Positions 51,763 through 59,430 of a DNA stretch of 64,000 nt are shown here, piece by piece. A program made the position numbers and the translations under genes. The stretch spans positions 124,001-188,000 of the forward strand of contig JAOADA010000004.1 of NCBI GenBank assembly GCA_026417555.1. Direction: 5' to 3'. Each line of letters starts with the position of its first letter. Position 1 is the first letter of the stretch. The notes below the pieces were generated by a model. That model made no database searches, was not told the origin of the DNA, and saw only the letters and a program-made list of their open reading frames with translations. This stretch comes from Brevinematales bacterium (GTDB taxonomy: Bacteria > Spirochaetota > Brevinematia > Brevinematales > Thermospiraceae).

Positions 51763-51791
51763 AGTATACAGCAAGGAAAGTGTTTTGTCGA
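51763..51791 (-). promoter_or_regulatory. promoter of the acyl-CoA synthetase gene
   Basis: Minus strand: -35 TCGACA (51786-51791), a 17-base spacer and -10 TATACT (51763-51768), 27 bases upstream of the start. Confidence 0.72.
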
Positions 51792-51960
51792 GAAAACACT
51801 CAAAAAATTTTGACGGTTTAAGGAAAAAAGAAAGAAAGATCATTTAAAAAGAGACACGTCTTTGAAAAAGGAAAAAGTCTTTTTTTGGTCTTTTCATGAT
51901 TTTGGAAAGATTTCACCAAAAGAAACACCTACTCCTGCAAGGCAAGAGAAAAGATTTTTT

Positions 51961-52028
51961 GCGTGTCAGTGACTTCTTTTACAAGAAACATACTCTCCCT
52001 CTCTTTTGTGAAGGGAGAGGGAACACGC
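51961..52028. other. structured non-coding stretch, possible three-way junction
   Basis: Within the 286-base gap 51792-52077 an outer stem GCGTGT/ACACGC (51961-51966 with 52023-52028) encloses two hairpins: TTCTT/AAGAA (51974-51987) and CTCTCCCT/AGGGAGAG (51993-52019). It lies downstream of the flagellar/bactofilin operon on the minus strand and could be its 3' end structure or a small RNA. The outer stem is only 6 bp. The rest of the gap holds nothing that I recognise. Confidence 0.35.
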
Positions 52029-52077
52029 TTTCTTTTTTTGTTATCGGGATGTAAAAATGGAGAAAACGCCAAAAGAT

Positions 52078-52440
52078 TTAGCGGTTCTCATTATGTGGTA
52101 ACATTTCACATTTGCCCTGAAAGACCACACCATCATCCATCTTGAGTTTTGGGGTCTTGATATCTCCGTAGAGCTTGGCTGTGTCAAAAAGTTCGAGGCG
52201 CTTGCGGGCGTGAACGTTCCCACGGATTTCTCCCCCTACGATCACTTCATCGCAGATAATATCTCCTTTGATTTTTGCATGGGGACCAATCACAAGAAGA
52301 CCTTGGGCATCGATTTTTCCTTCGTAATCTCCATCAATACGTAGAGAGGTTTTGAATCGCATGGTTCCTGACCATTGAGAGGTATTACTGAGACGGGTCA
52401 CTGTAGGATAATCCCGGTAACGATCGATGTTTGGTGCCAT
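52078..52440 (-). CDS. bactofilin family protein
   Basis: A 120-residue bactofilin: a central beta-helical core (SGTMRFKTSLRIDGDYEGKIDAQGLLVIGPHAKIKGDIICDEVIVGGEIRGNV is the repeated pattern in shortened form) with short flexible ends. Such proteins polymerise without nucleotide and can affect cell shape; a spirochaete bactofilin is known to matter for helical shape in Leptospira. The start at 52440 follows AAAGGAGG; the longer frame overlaps the upstream gene. It is the last gene of the flgN-csrA operon, 20 bases after the small TPR gene. Confidence 0.88.
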   Translation of the reverse strand: MAPNIDRYRDYPTVTRLSNTSQWSGTMRFKTSLRIDGDYEGKIDAQGLLVIGPHAKIKGDIICDEVIVGGEIRGNVHARKRLELFDTAKLYGDIKTPKLKMDDGVVFQGKCEMLPHNENR

Positions 52441-52460
52441 GGTGGCCTCCTTTGTATTTT

Positions 52461-52682
52461 TTATTTTGTTGTCATGACAAACACCCCATCCCAATCTGGA
52501 GGGGGAGGATTCTTGATGAAGTAATCGCACCTTTCTATATAAATCTGGGATGGTCCATCATCTGGTACGATTTCTAAACATTTTTGAAAGTAGCTTTTGG
52601 CTTCGGCAAAGGATCGATTTCGGTAGAGATCGAGACCTTTATTGTAGTATTTGAGGAGCTCCATTTTTTCTGGTGAGATCAT
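52461..52682 (-). CDS. small TPR-like protein
   Basis: A 73-residue protein containing a single TPR-type helix pair (LLKYYNKGLDLYRNRSFAEAKSYFQKCLEIVPDDGPSQIYIERC) and an ending PPPPDWDGVFVMTTK. The same arrangement, TPR then P-P-x-D-W-D-G-V, is found at the C-terminal ends of some bacterial adenylate cyclases, but here it stands alone. Function unknown. The start overlaps the csrA stop (ATGA) behind GAAGGAGG, so it is coupled to CsrA. Confidence 0.82.
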   Translation of the reverse strand: MISPEKMELLKYYNKGLDLYRNRSFAEAKSYFQKCLEIVPDDGPSQIYIERCDYFIKNPPPPDWDGVFVMTTK

Positions 52683-52930
52683 GATTGGCCTCCTTCGGTC
52701 TTTTTATCTTTTTTGAGAACATTTTTCAAATCCTCTACGGGAATAGCGCTGGCTGCCGCAGCTTTGTTGGCGGCTTGTATTTCTTCGTACACCTCTTTGC
52801 GAAAAATTTTCACATTTTTTGGGGCTATGATGCCAATCTTGACCTGATCCTGTTTGATGCCGACAATCTTGATCTCAATAGTGTCATCGATGATGATGGA
52901 TTCCTCTTCCCTCCTTGACAAAACAAGCAC
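52679..52930 (-). CDS. csrA: carbon storage regulator CsrA
   Basis: An 83-residue RNA-binding dimer that blocks translation of target mRNAs. The core is intact: MLVLSRREEESIIIDDTIEIKIVG, VKIGIIAPKNVKIFRKEVYEEI, with the conserved Leu4/Arg6 and the late Arg44 region. The C-terminal 25 residues are a lysine- and glutamate-rich tail. The start is GTG at 52930 behind GGAGGGG. Next to fliW, it forms the FliW-CsrA switch that matches flagellin synthesis to assembly. Confidence 0.96.
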   Translation of the reverse strand: MLVLSRREEESIIIDDTIEIKIVGIKQDQVKIGIIAPKNVKIFRKEVYEEIQAANKAAAASAIPVEDLKNVLKKDKKTEGGQS

Positions 52931-52944
52931 GATTGCCCCTCCCT

Positions 52945-53394
52945 TTATGTGTGTGTTGGTGTGAGTTCTTTGGCAAAAAGTGGAACCTTGGTTCCATAGG
53001 CATTATGCATCGATATTCCTTGAATGGCAATCCGTTTTGTGGCATTGATGACAATAGGGCCTAACAGATTCATTGTCATCTTGTGGATGTCCTCAGGAAT
53101 ATTGACAATAGCAAAATCTATCACTTCATCCTGGGGAGCAATCTCCAAAAGCCCCCAGTCGATTTCATCAAGGATGAGTTTGTAGTCCTCTTGAAAAAGC
53201 CGGGGATTCACCACAACAAATGCCAAGTTGGGTTCTTCCGCGGATTGAAGCCAGTAGAAGTTAGGCAAATCCCCCATTTCGATCAGATAATACCTCGTCA
53301 ATCCTTCAAAGCCGAGGATCTCCCTTTTGAAGGTGATCATCGAACCGGGATCCACCTGAATCTCACCATACGCTTTGGTTTTGATGGTTTCCAC
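52945..53394 (-). CDS. fliW: flagellar assembly factor FliW
   Basis: A 149-residue antagonist of CsrA. It shows AYGEIQVDPGSMITFKREILGFE, RYYLIEMGDLPNFYWLQSAEEPNLAFVVVNPRLF and the late LGPIVINATKRIAIQGI. FliW binds flagellin or CsrA, so free flagellin levels control CsrA. The start codon is GTG at 53394 behind GGGAGG. It follows flgL after an 87-base gap that holds a weak ATGAGGA/TCCTCAT hairpin (53451-53479). Confidence 0.95.
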   Translation of the reverse strand: METIKTKAYGEIQVDPGSMITFKREILGFEGLTRYYLIEMGDLPNFYWLQSAEEPNLAFVVVNPRLFQEDYKLILDEIDWGLLEIAPQDEVIDFAIVNIPEDIHKMTMNLLGPIVINATKRIAIQGISMHNAYGTKVPLFAKELTPTHT

Positions 53395-53481
53395 AGGAAC
53401 CTCCCTTTTCCTCTTATACTTTAACCAAAAACAAAAAATTTCTCAAGAAAATGAGGACTTTTTTGTTTCTTTTCCTCATGG

Positions 53482-54732
53482 TTAGCGGAGAAAATCTAAA
53501 AGTGTCTTGGGCAAAATTCTTGCTCCAATGTTGAGAGCTACATCATGAGAAAATTCAAGCATTTTCAGTTTGGTGATTGTTCTAGGAATATCGGTGGCAA
53601 CAGCATTATCTTTGGCTTCGGTGATGTAAACCTCATCGGCAAGGAAACGCTCATTGATAATATCAAGGCGTGAGGAAACACTCCCCAGGTTTGCCCGGTA
53701 TCGAAGAAGATTTTCTAGAGATTGGTCTATCCCAGCCAGTGCGGTTCCTCCAATCTGGTGGATATTGTCATTTAAAAGGGCTTTGCGAAAGTCGATCAAC
53801 ACGTCAAAGATACTTCCCGTGTAAACACGAGCTGAAGGAGAATAGTTGTAGGGGGGGTACATACCATTGTCTACGAGACCGAGGTCTTGAAGGACACTTC
53901 CTCCTTCCATATCGTACATCACAATTTGATGGGGGCTTGTACTCTCTATGGAGAAGAAACTGGACCCGGCCTGAGTCTGAATGCTTGCTCGAACGGCAAG
54001 TCCTGCTCCATTGATCTTGTTGGCAATAGTTTCGATGTTGTCTCCGGCACGGATCTGGATCTCATGCCCATCGATAACAATCTTGGAATCCTTGGGGGCA
54101 GTGTACCCAGAGACCGAGAGAGTAGAGTATATTCCCATATCCTGGGCCCAAAAGATTTGATTTCCCGGCTGAGACATGGTAATCTTGATAGAACGTTCTA
54201 CTTCAAGGAGTTGGGCTTGAGAGTTTCCAATATATCGGACATCTTCAAGAAACTCTATCCCAGTTTGTTGGTTGATCTGGTACTGGGCTTTGAAGGGGGT
54301 ATCAAACACCATGGTTCCCCCAAAGAGGGCTTCTCCCTTGTAGTAACTATTGGCCTGGGATAGGATTTCTCTTGTGAGTTGGTCCACTTCTACTGCGATT
54401 TTTTCTCTCTCTTCTTTGGTGTACACCCCGTTGGCTGCTTGAACGGCAAGTTCTCGGAGTCGTTGAAGGATTTGGGTTACCGTGTCAAGTGAAGAATCGA
54501 TGGTTTTGAGTTTGGATTGGGCAAAACTTATTTGTGAGCGGTAGACGGACATTTCTTTTAATCGGCTGTCGTAATCCATAAAATTGATGGTAGCGACGGG
54601 ATCATCTGAGGGGAGATTGACCCGCATTCCAGAGGCAAGTTGCCTCTCTACACTTTGCGTTTCTGTTTGACGCTTGTGAAGATGGTAGTCAAAATCTTGT
54701 TGCATATATCCTTGGGTGACTCGACCTAACAT
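53482..54732 (-). CDS. flgL: flagellar hook-filament junction protein FlgL
   Basis: A 416-residue HAP3. The N-terminal flagellin-like coiled coil includes LHKRQTETQSVERQLASGMRVNLPSDDPVATINFMDYDSRLKEM, and the C-terminal coil FEHDVALNIGARILPKTLLDFLR ends as in flagellin-type proteins (the residues read EFSHDVALN in the gene). It joins the hook to the periplasmic filament. The length is normal. AAGGAGG lies before the ATG. It follows flgK after 14 bases. Confidence 0.94.
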   Translation of the reverse strand: MLGRVTQGYMQQDFDYHLHKRQTETQSVERQLASGMRVNLPSDDPVATINFMDYDSRLKEMSVYRSQISFAQSKLKTIDSSLDTVTQILQRLRELAVQAANGVYTKEEREKIAVEVDQLTREILSQANSYYKGEALFGGTMVFDTPFKAQYQINQQTGIEFLEDVRYIGNSQAQLLEVERSIKITMSQPGNQIFWAQDMGIYSTLSVSGYTAPKDSKIVIDGHEIQIRAGDNIETIANKINGAGLAVRASIQTQAGSSFFSIESTSPHQIVMYDMEGGSVLQDLGLVDNGMYPPYNYSPSARVYTGSIFDVLIDFRKALLNDNIHQIGGTALAGIDQSLENLLRYRANLGSVSSRLDIINERFLADEVYITEAKDNAVATDIPRTITKLKMLEFSHDVALNIGARILPKTLLDFLR

Positions 54733-54746
54733 AGGTTACCTCCTTG

Positions 54747-56648
54747 TTATGCCCCCATCCTGAGGATGGTTTCTATCATTCTATCTACTGTAGTGACCAT
54801 GCGTGCTGAAGCATTGTAACCATGTTGGAACATTAGGAGTTTCGAGAGTTCTTCATCTACATTCACTCCACTGATTTGTTCTCGGAGGTTGAGAAGGCTT
54901 GTAACAACGGCTTCATTTTTCTCTTTGCTGATGCGTGCAGATTCTGATCGTGTCCCAAAATCTCCGATGATGGACTTAAAATAGTCGCCAAAGGTAGCCT
55001 GGCGTTCAATCATTACAGGTTTATGACGGAGTTCGGCCATAGCAAGGGCTATACGGTTGTCACCTGTTCCACTGATCCTGTCCGGACTGCCATCTCCGTC
55101 CATGTCTATTCCACCGGCGGCAGCAATGTTGTCCGGGTTGTACACTATCTGTTCATGGATAGCCATCCAGAAGGAGGGATTTTCCTTTGGGGTAAATCCT
55201 ATCTGCTCTCTGGGAACGTTGAGGGCCACAATCCCCCCGGGATTCTGAAAGTCAAAAGCTCCTGCTGGCCCACTCTGGGTAAGGATACCGGCGATACCCA
55301 CGAGGAGGTTTCCAGAGTCTTCAAGATGACGGATCACATATTCTGGATGCTCTTCGGAAATGGGAAACCTGGCTCGGAAACCAAGTTGTCCTTTGTGGTT
55401 GAGGTAGGCAACGACACCTGCCTCGGATTTGTTAATCCGATCAATGATATCCTTGATGGTATCGTTGGGGTTGTAGGTGACAAGAATATCTGGACCATTT
55501 GGGTAGTTCGGTCCAAAATTGAGTACTCCAGCGCTTCCAATTGTGGTTTCAGGAGAGAGTTTTTCTCTTCCTGTGACGCGAAAGATGGCCACACCGTCAA
55601 TATTACCATCTTTGTTAAAATCATAGTCCCCATTCGCGTATGGAGAAAGGGGGACTTCTTTAAAAAACGGAAGATTGGTGGCTAGATTCAGTCCGAAACC
55701 GTCGCGATGTACCTCATTGACGCTATCCACAAGATGAGCGGCAAGGGTGTTGACGTTTTCAATGGCGTTTTTGATGTCAACATCCCGGGCGATGAGAAGT
55801 CCTGCCAGTTCGCCGTTGCCGAGATTGACAAGCCTTCCATCAGCCCATCGAACGTCCACAAAGCCTTCGTTCTCGGTATTTCCTACACCACTGATGGGAT
55901 TGACAAGCCCCCCCTGCACAAAATTCTCGGCCCCGATATACACAATGTACTCATGTTTGTTATTACGTTCGACCTTGATGGTCATGATTTTGGAGAGTTT
56001 TTCAATGAGAAGGTCTCTTCTGTCATAGAGGTCATTGGGGTTGTCTCCCATGGCCTCCGATTTCACAATCTGGAGGTTGAGAGAGGCAATCTCAGCCCCT
56101 ATCTGGTTCACCTCACTGATACGTTGTTCGATGAGAGCATTCGCACGGACCCTTAGGTCATGGAGTGAGGTGTAGGTATGGCGGAAGGTGTCTGTGAGGG
56201 TATTGGTGCGCTGGATGAGTTCCTCACGGGCAGCTCTTTCGGTGGGGTTGGCGGCAAGTTTCTGCATGCTTTCCCAGAAATCATCCATCACCGTGCGGAT
56301 ATTTGGTTTGTCTGGCTCATTGAGGATCATTTCAATCTGATGGAGAAACTGCTGACGCATCTCTGCGTTTCCAAGCCCTGCTTTTTCAAAGTAGATACGG
56401 TCATCAATCATCTGATCACGGATTCTCTGAATGTCTTCCACCACGACACCAGTTCCAATCTGACCTGGAACCTCTACACGGTTTGCTGTAGGCTCATAGA
56501 TAGGAATGAAGGTCTTGAGATGGACTCTTTGGCGGCTATATCCCTCCGTTTCAATATTGGCGAGGTTGTGGCCTATCGTTTGAATTGCCGTGTTGTTGGC
56601 CATGAGGCCTTTTTTTCCGACCTCGATGCCGTGAAATGTGGAAAACAT
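54747..56648 (-). CDS. flgK: flagellar hook-associated protein FlgK
   Basis: A 633-residue HAP1. The start MFSTFHGIEVGKKGLMANNTAIQTIGHNLANIETEGYSRQ matches the FlgK/rod-hook N-terminal motif (given here in shortened form: ANNTAIQTIGHNLAN), and the C-terminal coil LLMFQHGYNASARMVTTVDRMIETILRMG is canonical. The middle (residues 330-530) carries two DxDxDG-type loops, DFNKDGNIDG (about 341) and DMDGDGSPDR (about 512), that look able to bind calcium. It caps the hook and begins the filament. Preceded by flgN, nine bases away. Confidence 0.95.
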   Translation of the reverse strand: MFSTFHGIEVGKKGLMANNTAIQTIGHNLANIETEGYSRQRVHLKTFIPIYEPTANRVEVPGQIGTGVVVEDIQRIRDQMIDDRIYFEKAGLGNAEMRQQFLHQIEMILNEPDKPNIRTVMDDFWESMQKLAANPTERAAREELIQRTNTLTDTFRHTYTSLHDLRVRANALIEQRISEVNQIGAEIASLNLQIVKSEAMGDNPNDLYDRRDLLIEKLSKIMTIKVERNNKHEYIVYIGAENFVQGGLVNPISGVGNTENEGFVDVRWADGRLVNLGNGELAGLLIARDVDIKNAIENVNTLAAHLVDSVNEVHRDGFGLNLATNLPFFKEVPLSPYANGDYDFNKDGNIDGVAIFRVTGREKLSPETTIGSAGVLNFGPNYPNGPDILVTYNPNDTIKDIIDRINKSEAGVVAYLNHKGQLGFRARFPISEEHPEYVIRHLEDSGNLLVGIAGILTQSGPAGAFDFQNPGGIVALNVPREQIGFTPKENPSFWMAIHEQIVYNPDNIAAAGGIDMDGDGSPDRISGTGDNRIALAMAELRHKPVMIERQATFGDYFKSIIGDFGTRSESARISKEKNEAVVTSLLNLREQISGVNVDEELSKLLMFQHGYNASARMVTTVDRMIETILRMGA

Positions 56649-56657
56649 GTGTTCCTC

Positions 56658-57152
56658 CTATACTACGTGATTCACCAGAAAACTCCCTCCCCCTGATGGT
56701 TTTGCAGGGGCTTGGGGGGATTGGTAGGTTTCTCCATGGGTTTTCTGGAAAAGACCTAATGTCATACTAATAATTTCACTATTGAGTTGAATGAGGTGTT
56801 TGTTCTCCTCGCTTTGCATTTTGATACGGTCTCTTAATTCCGCAAGCTGGATGTAGATATTTTGGAAGGTGTGATGATATTCTTCGTTGTCTATGGAGGA
56901 GAGAAAGGTATGAAAGTCAGGAGCAGATGGGTGTATTTGTTGAAAAAGATGTTGGCGTTTTTCTTCTTTGAGATGAATCTCTTGAAGAAGAATCTCTTCC
57001 CGATCATTGATTGTCATGAGTTCTTCAAGGTTGACATCTTTGAGTGCTTGATATTTCTTTTCCTCTAGCTGAAGAACACGATCAAGTAAAGAAACCTCTT
57101 CTTGGAGAATAGAAAGCGCTTCATCCCATGGCTTTGTCATGACCGTATCCAT
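56658..57152 (-). CDS. flgN: FlgN-like export chaperone
   Basis: A 164-residue, almost wholly helical protein. It has the FlgN pattern: LSILQEEVSLLDRVLQLEEKKYQAL, LEELMTINDREEILLQEI and a late LRDRIKMQSEENKHLIQLNSEIISMTLGLF, with a low-complexity Pro/Gly end. FlgN holds FlgK and FlgL for flagellar export. The start at 57152 follows AAGGAGGG; a longer frame to 57299 would include the promoter. It is the first gene of the operon and is read from a candidate FliA promoter. Confidence 0.85.
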   Translation of the reverse strand: MDTVMTKPWDEALSILQEEVSLLDRVLQLEEKKYQALKDVNLEELMTINDREEILLQEIHLKEEKRQHLFQQIHPSAPDFHTFLSSIDNEEYHHTFQNIYIQLAELRDRIKMQSEENKHLIQLNSEIISMTLGLFQKTHGETYQSPQAPAKPSGGGSFLVNHVV

Positions 57153-57195
57153 AATAACCCTCCTTGGTTCTTTTGACATCCTTGTCTTATTGTTT

Positions 57196-57222
57196 CTATC
57201 GGCATTCTTCAAAAAAGCTAAA
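57196..57222 (-). promoter_or_regulatory. candidate FliA (sigma-28) promoter of the flgN operon
   Basis: Minus strand: -10 GCCGATAG (57196-57203), seven of eight matches to GCCGATAA, an 11-base spacer, and -35 TTTAGCTT (57215-57222), a weaker match to TAAAGTTT. Expected for late flagellar genes. Confidence 0.6.
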
Positions 57223-57357
57223 GATACATTCCACGAGGAAAAGAGGGATGTGAAGAGATTGACACAAGATTTTTTGATGAGATGAGAAAGTAATTTCATG
57301 AAGAGAGAAAGGGGGGGCTATTCAAGTGGAAGAAGAGAAACATTTTTTCTGAAATAA

Positions 57358-57386
57358 TTGACAGGTAGAGGACTTCTCTTTACAAT
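57358..57386 (+). promoter_or_regulatory. promoter of the STAS operon
   Basis: -35 TTGACA (57358-57363), a 17-base spacer and -10 TACAAT (57381-57386), 27 bases before the start. It is divergent from the FliA-type promoter. Confidence 0.88.
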
Positions 57387-57413
57387 GAAAAGGTATAAAA
57401 AGGAGGTACCACG

Positions 57414-57749
57414 ATGGTTGATGTAGAGAAGAGAGACAATGTTGTGGTGATTCGTGTCTCTGGGAGACTTGAGATCAATCAGGCACTTGAACTTGAAGAA
57501 ACCATCAATGCTCATATTAATCAGGGGGAGAAGTTTCTTATCTTTGATCTTGGCGATGTGCATTATTTAAGCTCAAGTGGTATTCGAGTTTTTATTGCGA
57601 CGATGCGTCAATTGAAAGAAAATAATGGTCGTATGATTCTTGCCAATCTCACCCCCAATGTTCATAAAACCCTTAAAATTGTAGAACTTGATGGTCTGTT
57701 TGAAATCATGGGAACGGTGGAAGATGCTCTAAAGGTGTTGCGTCCTTAG
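57414..57749 (+). CDS. STAS-domain anti-sigma factor antagonist (first of two)
   Basis: A 111-residue SpoIIAA-type protein. Motifs: VVVIRVSGRLEINQALELEE, IFDLGDVHYLSSSGIRVFIATMRQL, where the central serine of LSSSG is the usual phosphorylation site. Unphosphorylated, such proteins bind an anti-sigma kinase and free the sigma factor. No kinase (SpoIIAB/RsbW) gene is in the window. AAAGGAGG precedes the ATG. A second STAS gene follows 11 bases later. Confidence 0.92.
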   Translation: MVDVEKRDNVVVIRVSGRLEINQALELEETINAHINQGEKFLIFDLGDVHYLSSSGIRVFIATMRQLKENNGRMILANLTPNVHKTLKIVELDGLFEIMGTVEDALKVLRP

Positions 57750-57760
57750 GGAGAGAAGAT

Positions 57761-58093
57761 ATGGTTTCTCTTGAATTTCGGGAAACCATCGCCATTTTTC
57801 AGGTTATAGGAAATCTTGATGTTTCAGATGCCCAGTCTTTGGAAGAGATGGGGAGAAATCTCATACACCAAGGAAAGTGTCGGTTTCTTGTGGATCTTCG
57901 GGGGGTGCCCTACCTTCATTCGAGTGGTGCGCGGGCTCTTCTTGTTCTTCTTCGAGAGACCAAGGCTCATCAGGGGAGGATGGTTCTTGTGGGGTTACAA
58001 CCCAAAGTGAAAAAGACATTGGAGATTATTGGTCTTGGAGAGATTTTTGAGGTAGTGGATTCGGTAGACGATGCCATGGCCATACTGGAGTAG
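57761..58093 (+). CDS. STAS-domain anti-sigma factor antagonist (second of two)
   Basis: A 110-residue STAS protein. FQVIGNLDVSDAQSLEEM and LVDLRGVPYLHSSGARALLVLLRE keep the phosphorylatable serine (LHSSG). It differs widely from the first copy, so this is not a recent duplication. The pair could answer two kinases or act together. The next gene starts three bases after its stop. Confidence 0.92.
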   Translation: MVSLEFRETIAIFQVIGNLDVSDAQSLEEMGRNLIHQGKCRFLVDLRGVPYLHSSGARALLVLLRETKAHQGRMVLVGLQPKVKKTLEIIGLGEIFEVVDSVDDAMAILE

Positions 58094-58096
58094 TTC

Positions 58097-58528
58097 ATGG
58101 ATAAGCGTTTCTGGATGGCATTTGCTGGTTTTGTGGTATGTGTCGGTGGGGGAATGGGCTATCTGTGGTATGTGCGCTGGAAGAGACGAAGAACGCTTCG
58201 TTTTCTCATGGGGCTTCCGAAGGCAGAGAGGAAATTGTGGTATCGTTTGCGTATGCGAGGGTATAGGATAGGGGAATACCATCCTGTAAAGCAGATGAGG
58301 ATCCATACCCCTGAGGAGCCTATAGATGTGAAACTTCAGGTTGCGTGGCTTGTTTTCTGGCAGAAGGAAAAATGGGCAGTAATTCGAAAACCCCCGACGT
58401 GGGGAAGAAAGGAATGTGTTTCTTCATTTTTAGCAGCGGTGATGATCTATGGTGTCTCTGGGGTGTTGTGGTATGAAGAACACAGTGGAATGATTCTTCC
58501 GTGGAAACGAGAGGAGGAAACGTCGTAG
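58097..58528 (+). CDS. small membrane-anchored protein of unknown function
   Basis: A 143-residue protein with one N-terminal transmembrane helix (FAGFVVCVGGGMGYLWYV) followed by a strongly basic stretch (RWKRRRTLRF) and a cytoplasmic domain rich in Trp, Arg and Lys. A second hydrophobic segment (about residues 113-124) may return to the membrane. I do not recognise a family. Third gene of the STAS operon. Confidence 0.75.
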   Translation: MDKRFWMAFAGFVVCVGGGMGYLWYVRWKRRRTLRFLMGLPKAERKLWYRLRMRGYRIGEYHPVKQMRIHTPEEPIDVKLQVAWLVFWQKEKWAVIRKPPTWGRKECVSSFLAAVMIYGVSGVLWYEEHSGMILPWKREEETS

Positions 58529-58536
58529 AGGGTTTG

Positions 58537-58565
58537 TTGATATTTTAGGGTTTTGATAGTATAAT
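58537..58565 (+). promoter_or_regulatory. promoter of the secreted LolA-like protein gene
   Basis: -35 TTGATA (58537-58542), a 17-base spacer and -10 TATAAT (58560-58565), 30 bases before the start at 58596. Confidence 0.82.
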
Positions 58566-58595
58566 ACTACGATGATACGACACTGGGAGGTTCGT

Positions 58596-59243
58596 ATGAG
58601 AGAAAAAATCTTTTTGCTTTTGATGGGAGTGGCCCTTGCTGGGTTTGCAGCAGACAAAGCCTTTTTGATAAGGTTTCATAAGGCCTTGGTAGAGAGTCTT
58701 CCTCCTTCTTTTGAGGCTGAGCTCCAGGGAGGGCCTATTGAGAAAAAGTTAGCGACACTTCCTAAAGATATGATACAGAGTGGGCGAAAAGCAGGGGTGA
58801 GGATTGTGTATAGGCGTTTGCAGGGGGTCAAACTGGAGGTCACTGGCCTCACAACTGAGGGCAAGGAACTCTATGGGGATATTTTTCAGCCATATATGAA
58901 GGTTTTTACGCTGGGGCCTCTTCTTTTGAGTGCTCCAACAGACAAGACATGGGAGAATTATACCCTCACTACCGTAGCAGAGGATGAGAAAAGTGTGGTG
59001 CTTTCTCTTGTGCCAAAAAATACAGCCAATGAGTATCTCCTCTTCATAGATAAGGTGAACATGCGTCTTCAGAGGTTGGACTTCAAGGGGAGTGGATTTT
59101 TGACATCGACGATTGTGAAGTTTACCCAGAGGGGAGAGTACTGGATCCCTGAGGTGTTCTTGAACAAAACCATCATGGAGGATGGGACAGAAAATCTCCC
59201 TGATAGATACCAATTGGTGAACATCAAGATAGCGAAGGAATAA
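58596..59243 (+). CDS. exported protein, LolA-like beta-fold suspected
   Basis: A 215-residue protein with a signal peptide (KIFLLLMGVALAGFAADK). The body alternates strands and turns (VRIVYRRLQGVKLEVTGL, YTLTTVAEDEKSVVLSLVPK, EYLLFIDKVNMRLQRLDFKG), similar in order to LolA/LolB-type lipoprotein-handling folds. That assignment is from pattern only. The start at 58596 follows GGGAGG. The 187 bases after the stop, up to the convergent radical-SAM gene, hold only a short CTCCA/TGGAG hairpin. Confidence 0.78.
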   Translation: MREKIFLLLMGVALAGFAADKAFLIRFHKALVESLPPSFEAELQGGPIEKKLATLPKDMIQSGRKAGVRIVYRRLQGVKLEVTGLTTEGKELYGDIFQPYMKVFTLGPLLLSAPTDKTWENYTLTTVAEDEKSVVLSLVPKNTANEYLLFIDKVNMRLQRLDFKGSGFLTSTIVKFTQRGEYWIPEVFLNKTIMEDGTENLPDRYQLVNIKIAKE

Positions 59244-59430
59244 TCACCTCAGAAAAAAACATCCTCATTTCTTCAGAGGGAAAAGCTCCATAATTTTTCT
59301 GGAGATGAGATTACTCCCTACCAGAGAGAAAGATGGGGCTTTGCTTCCTCTTTCCTGTCATTGGGTGGGGGCTCCATAGAAAAAACCATAGGCTTTGTGA
59401 GGCTTCTCGTGTTACCAGTCTTAGAAGATC

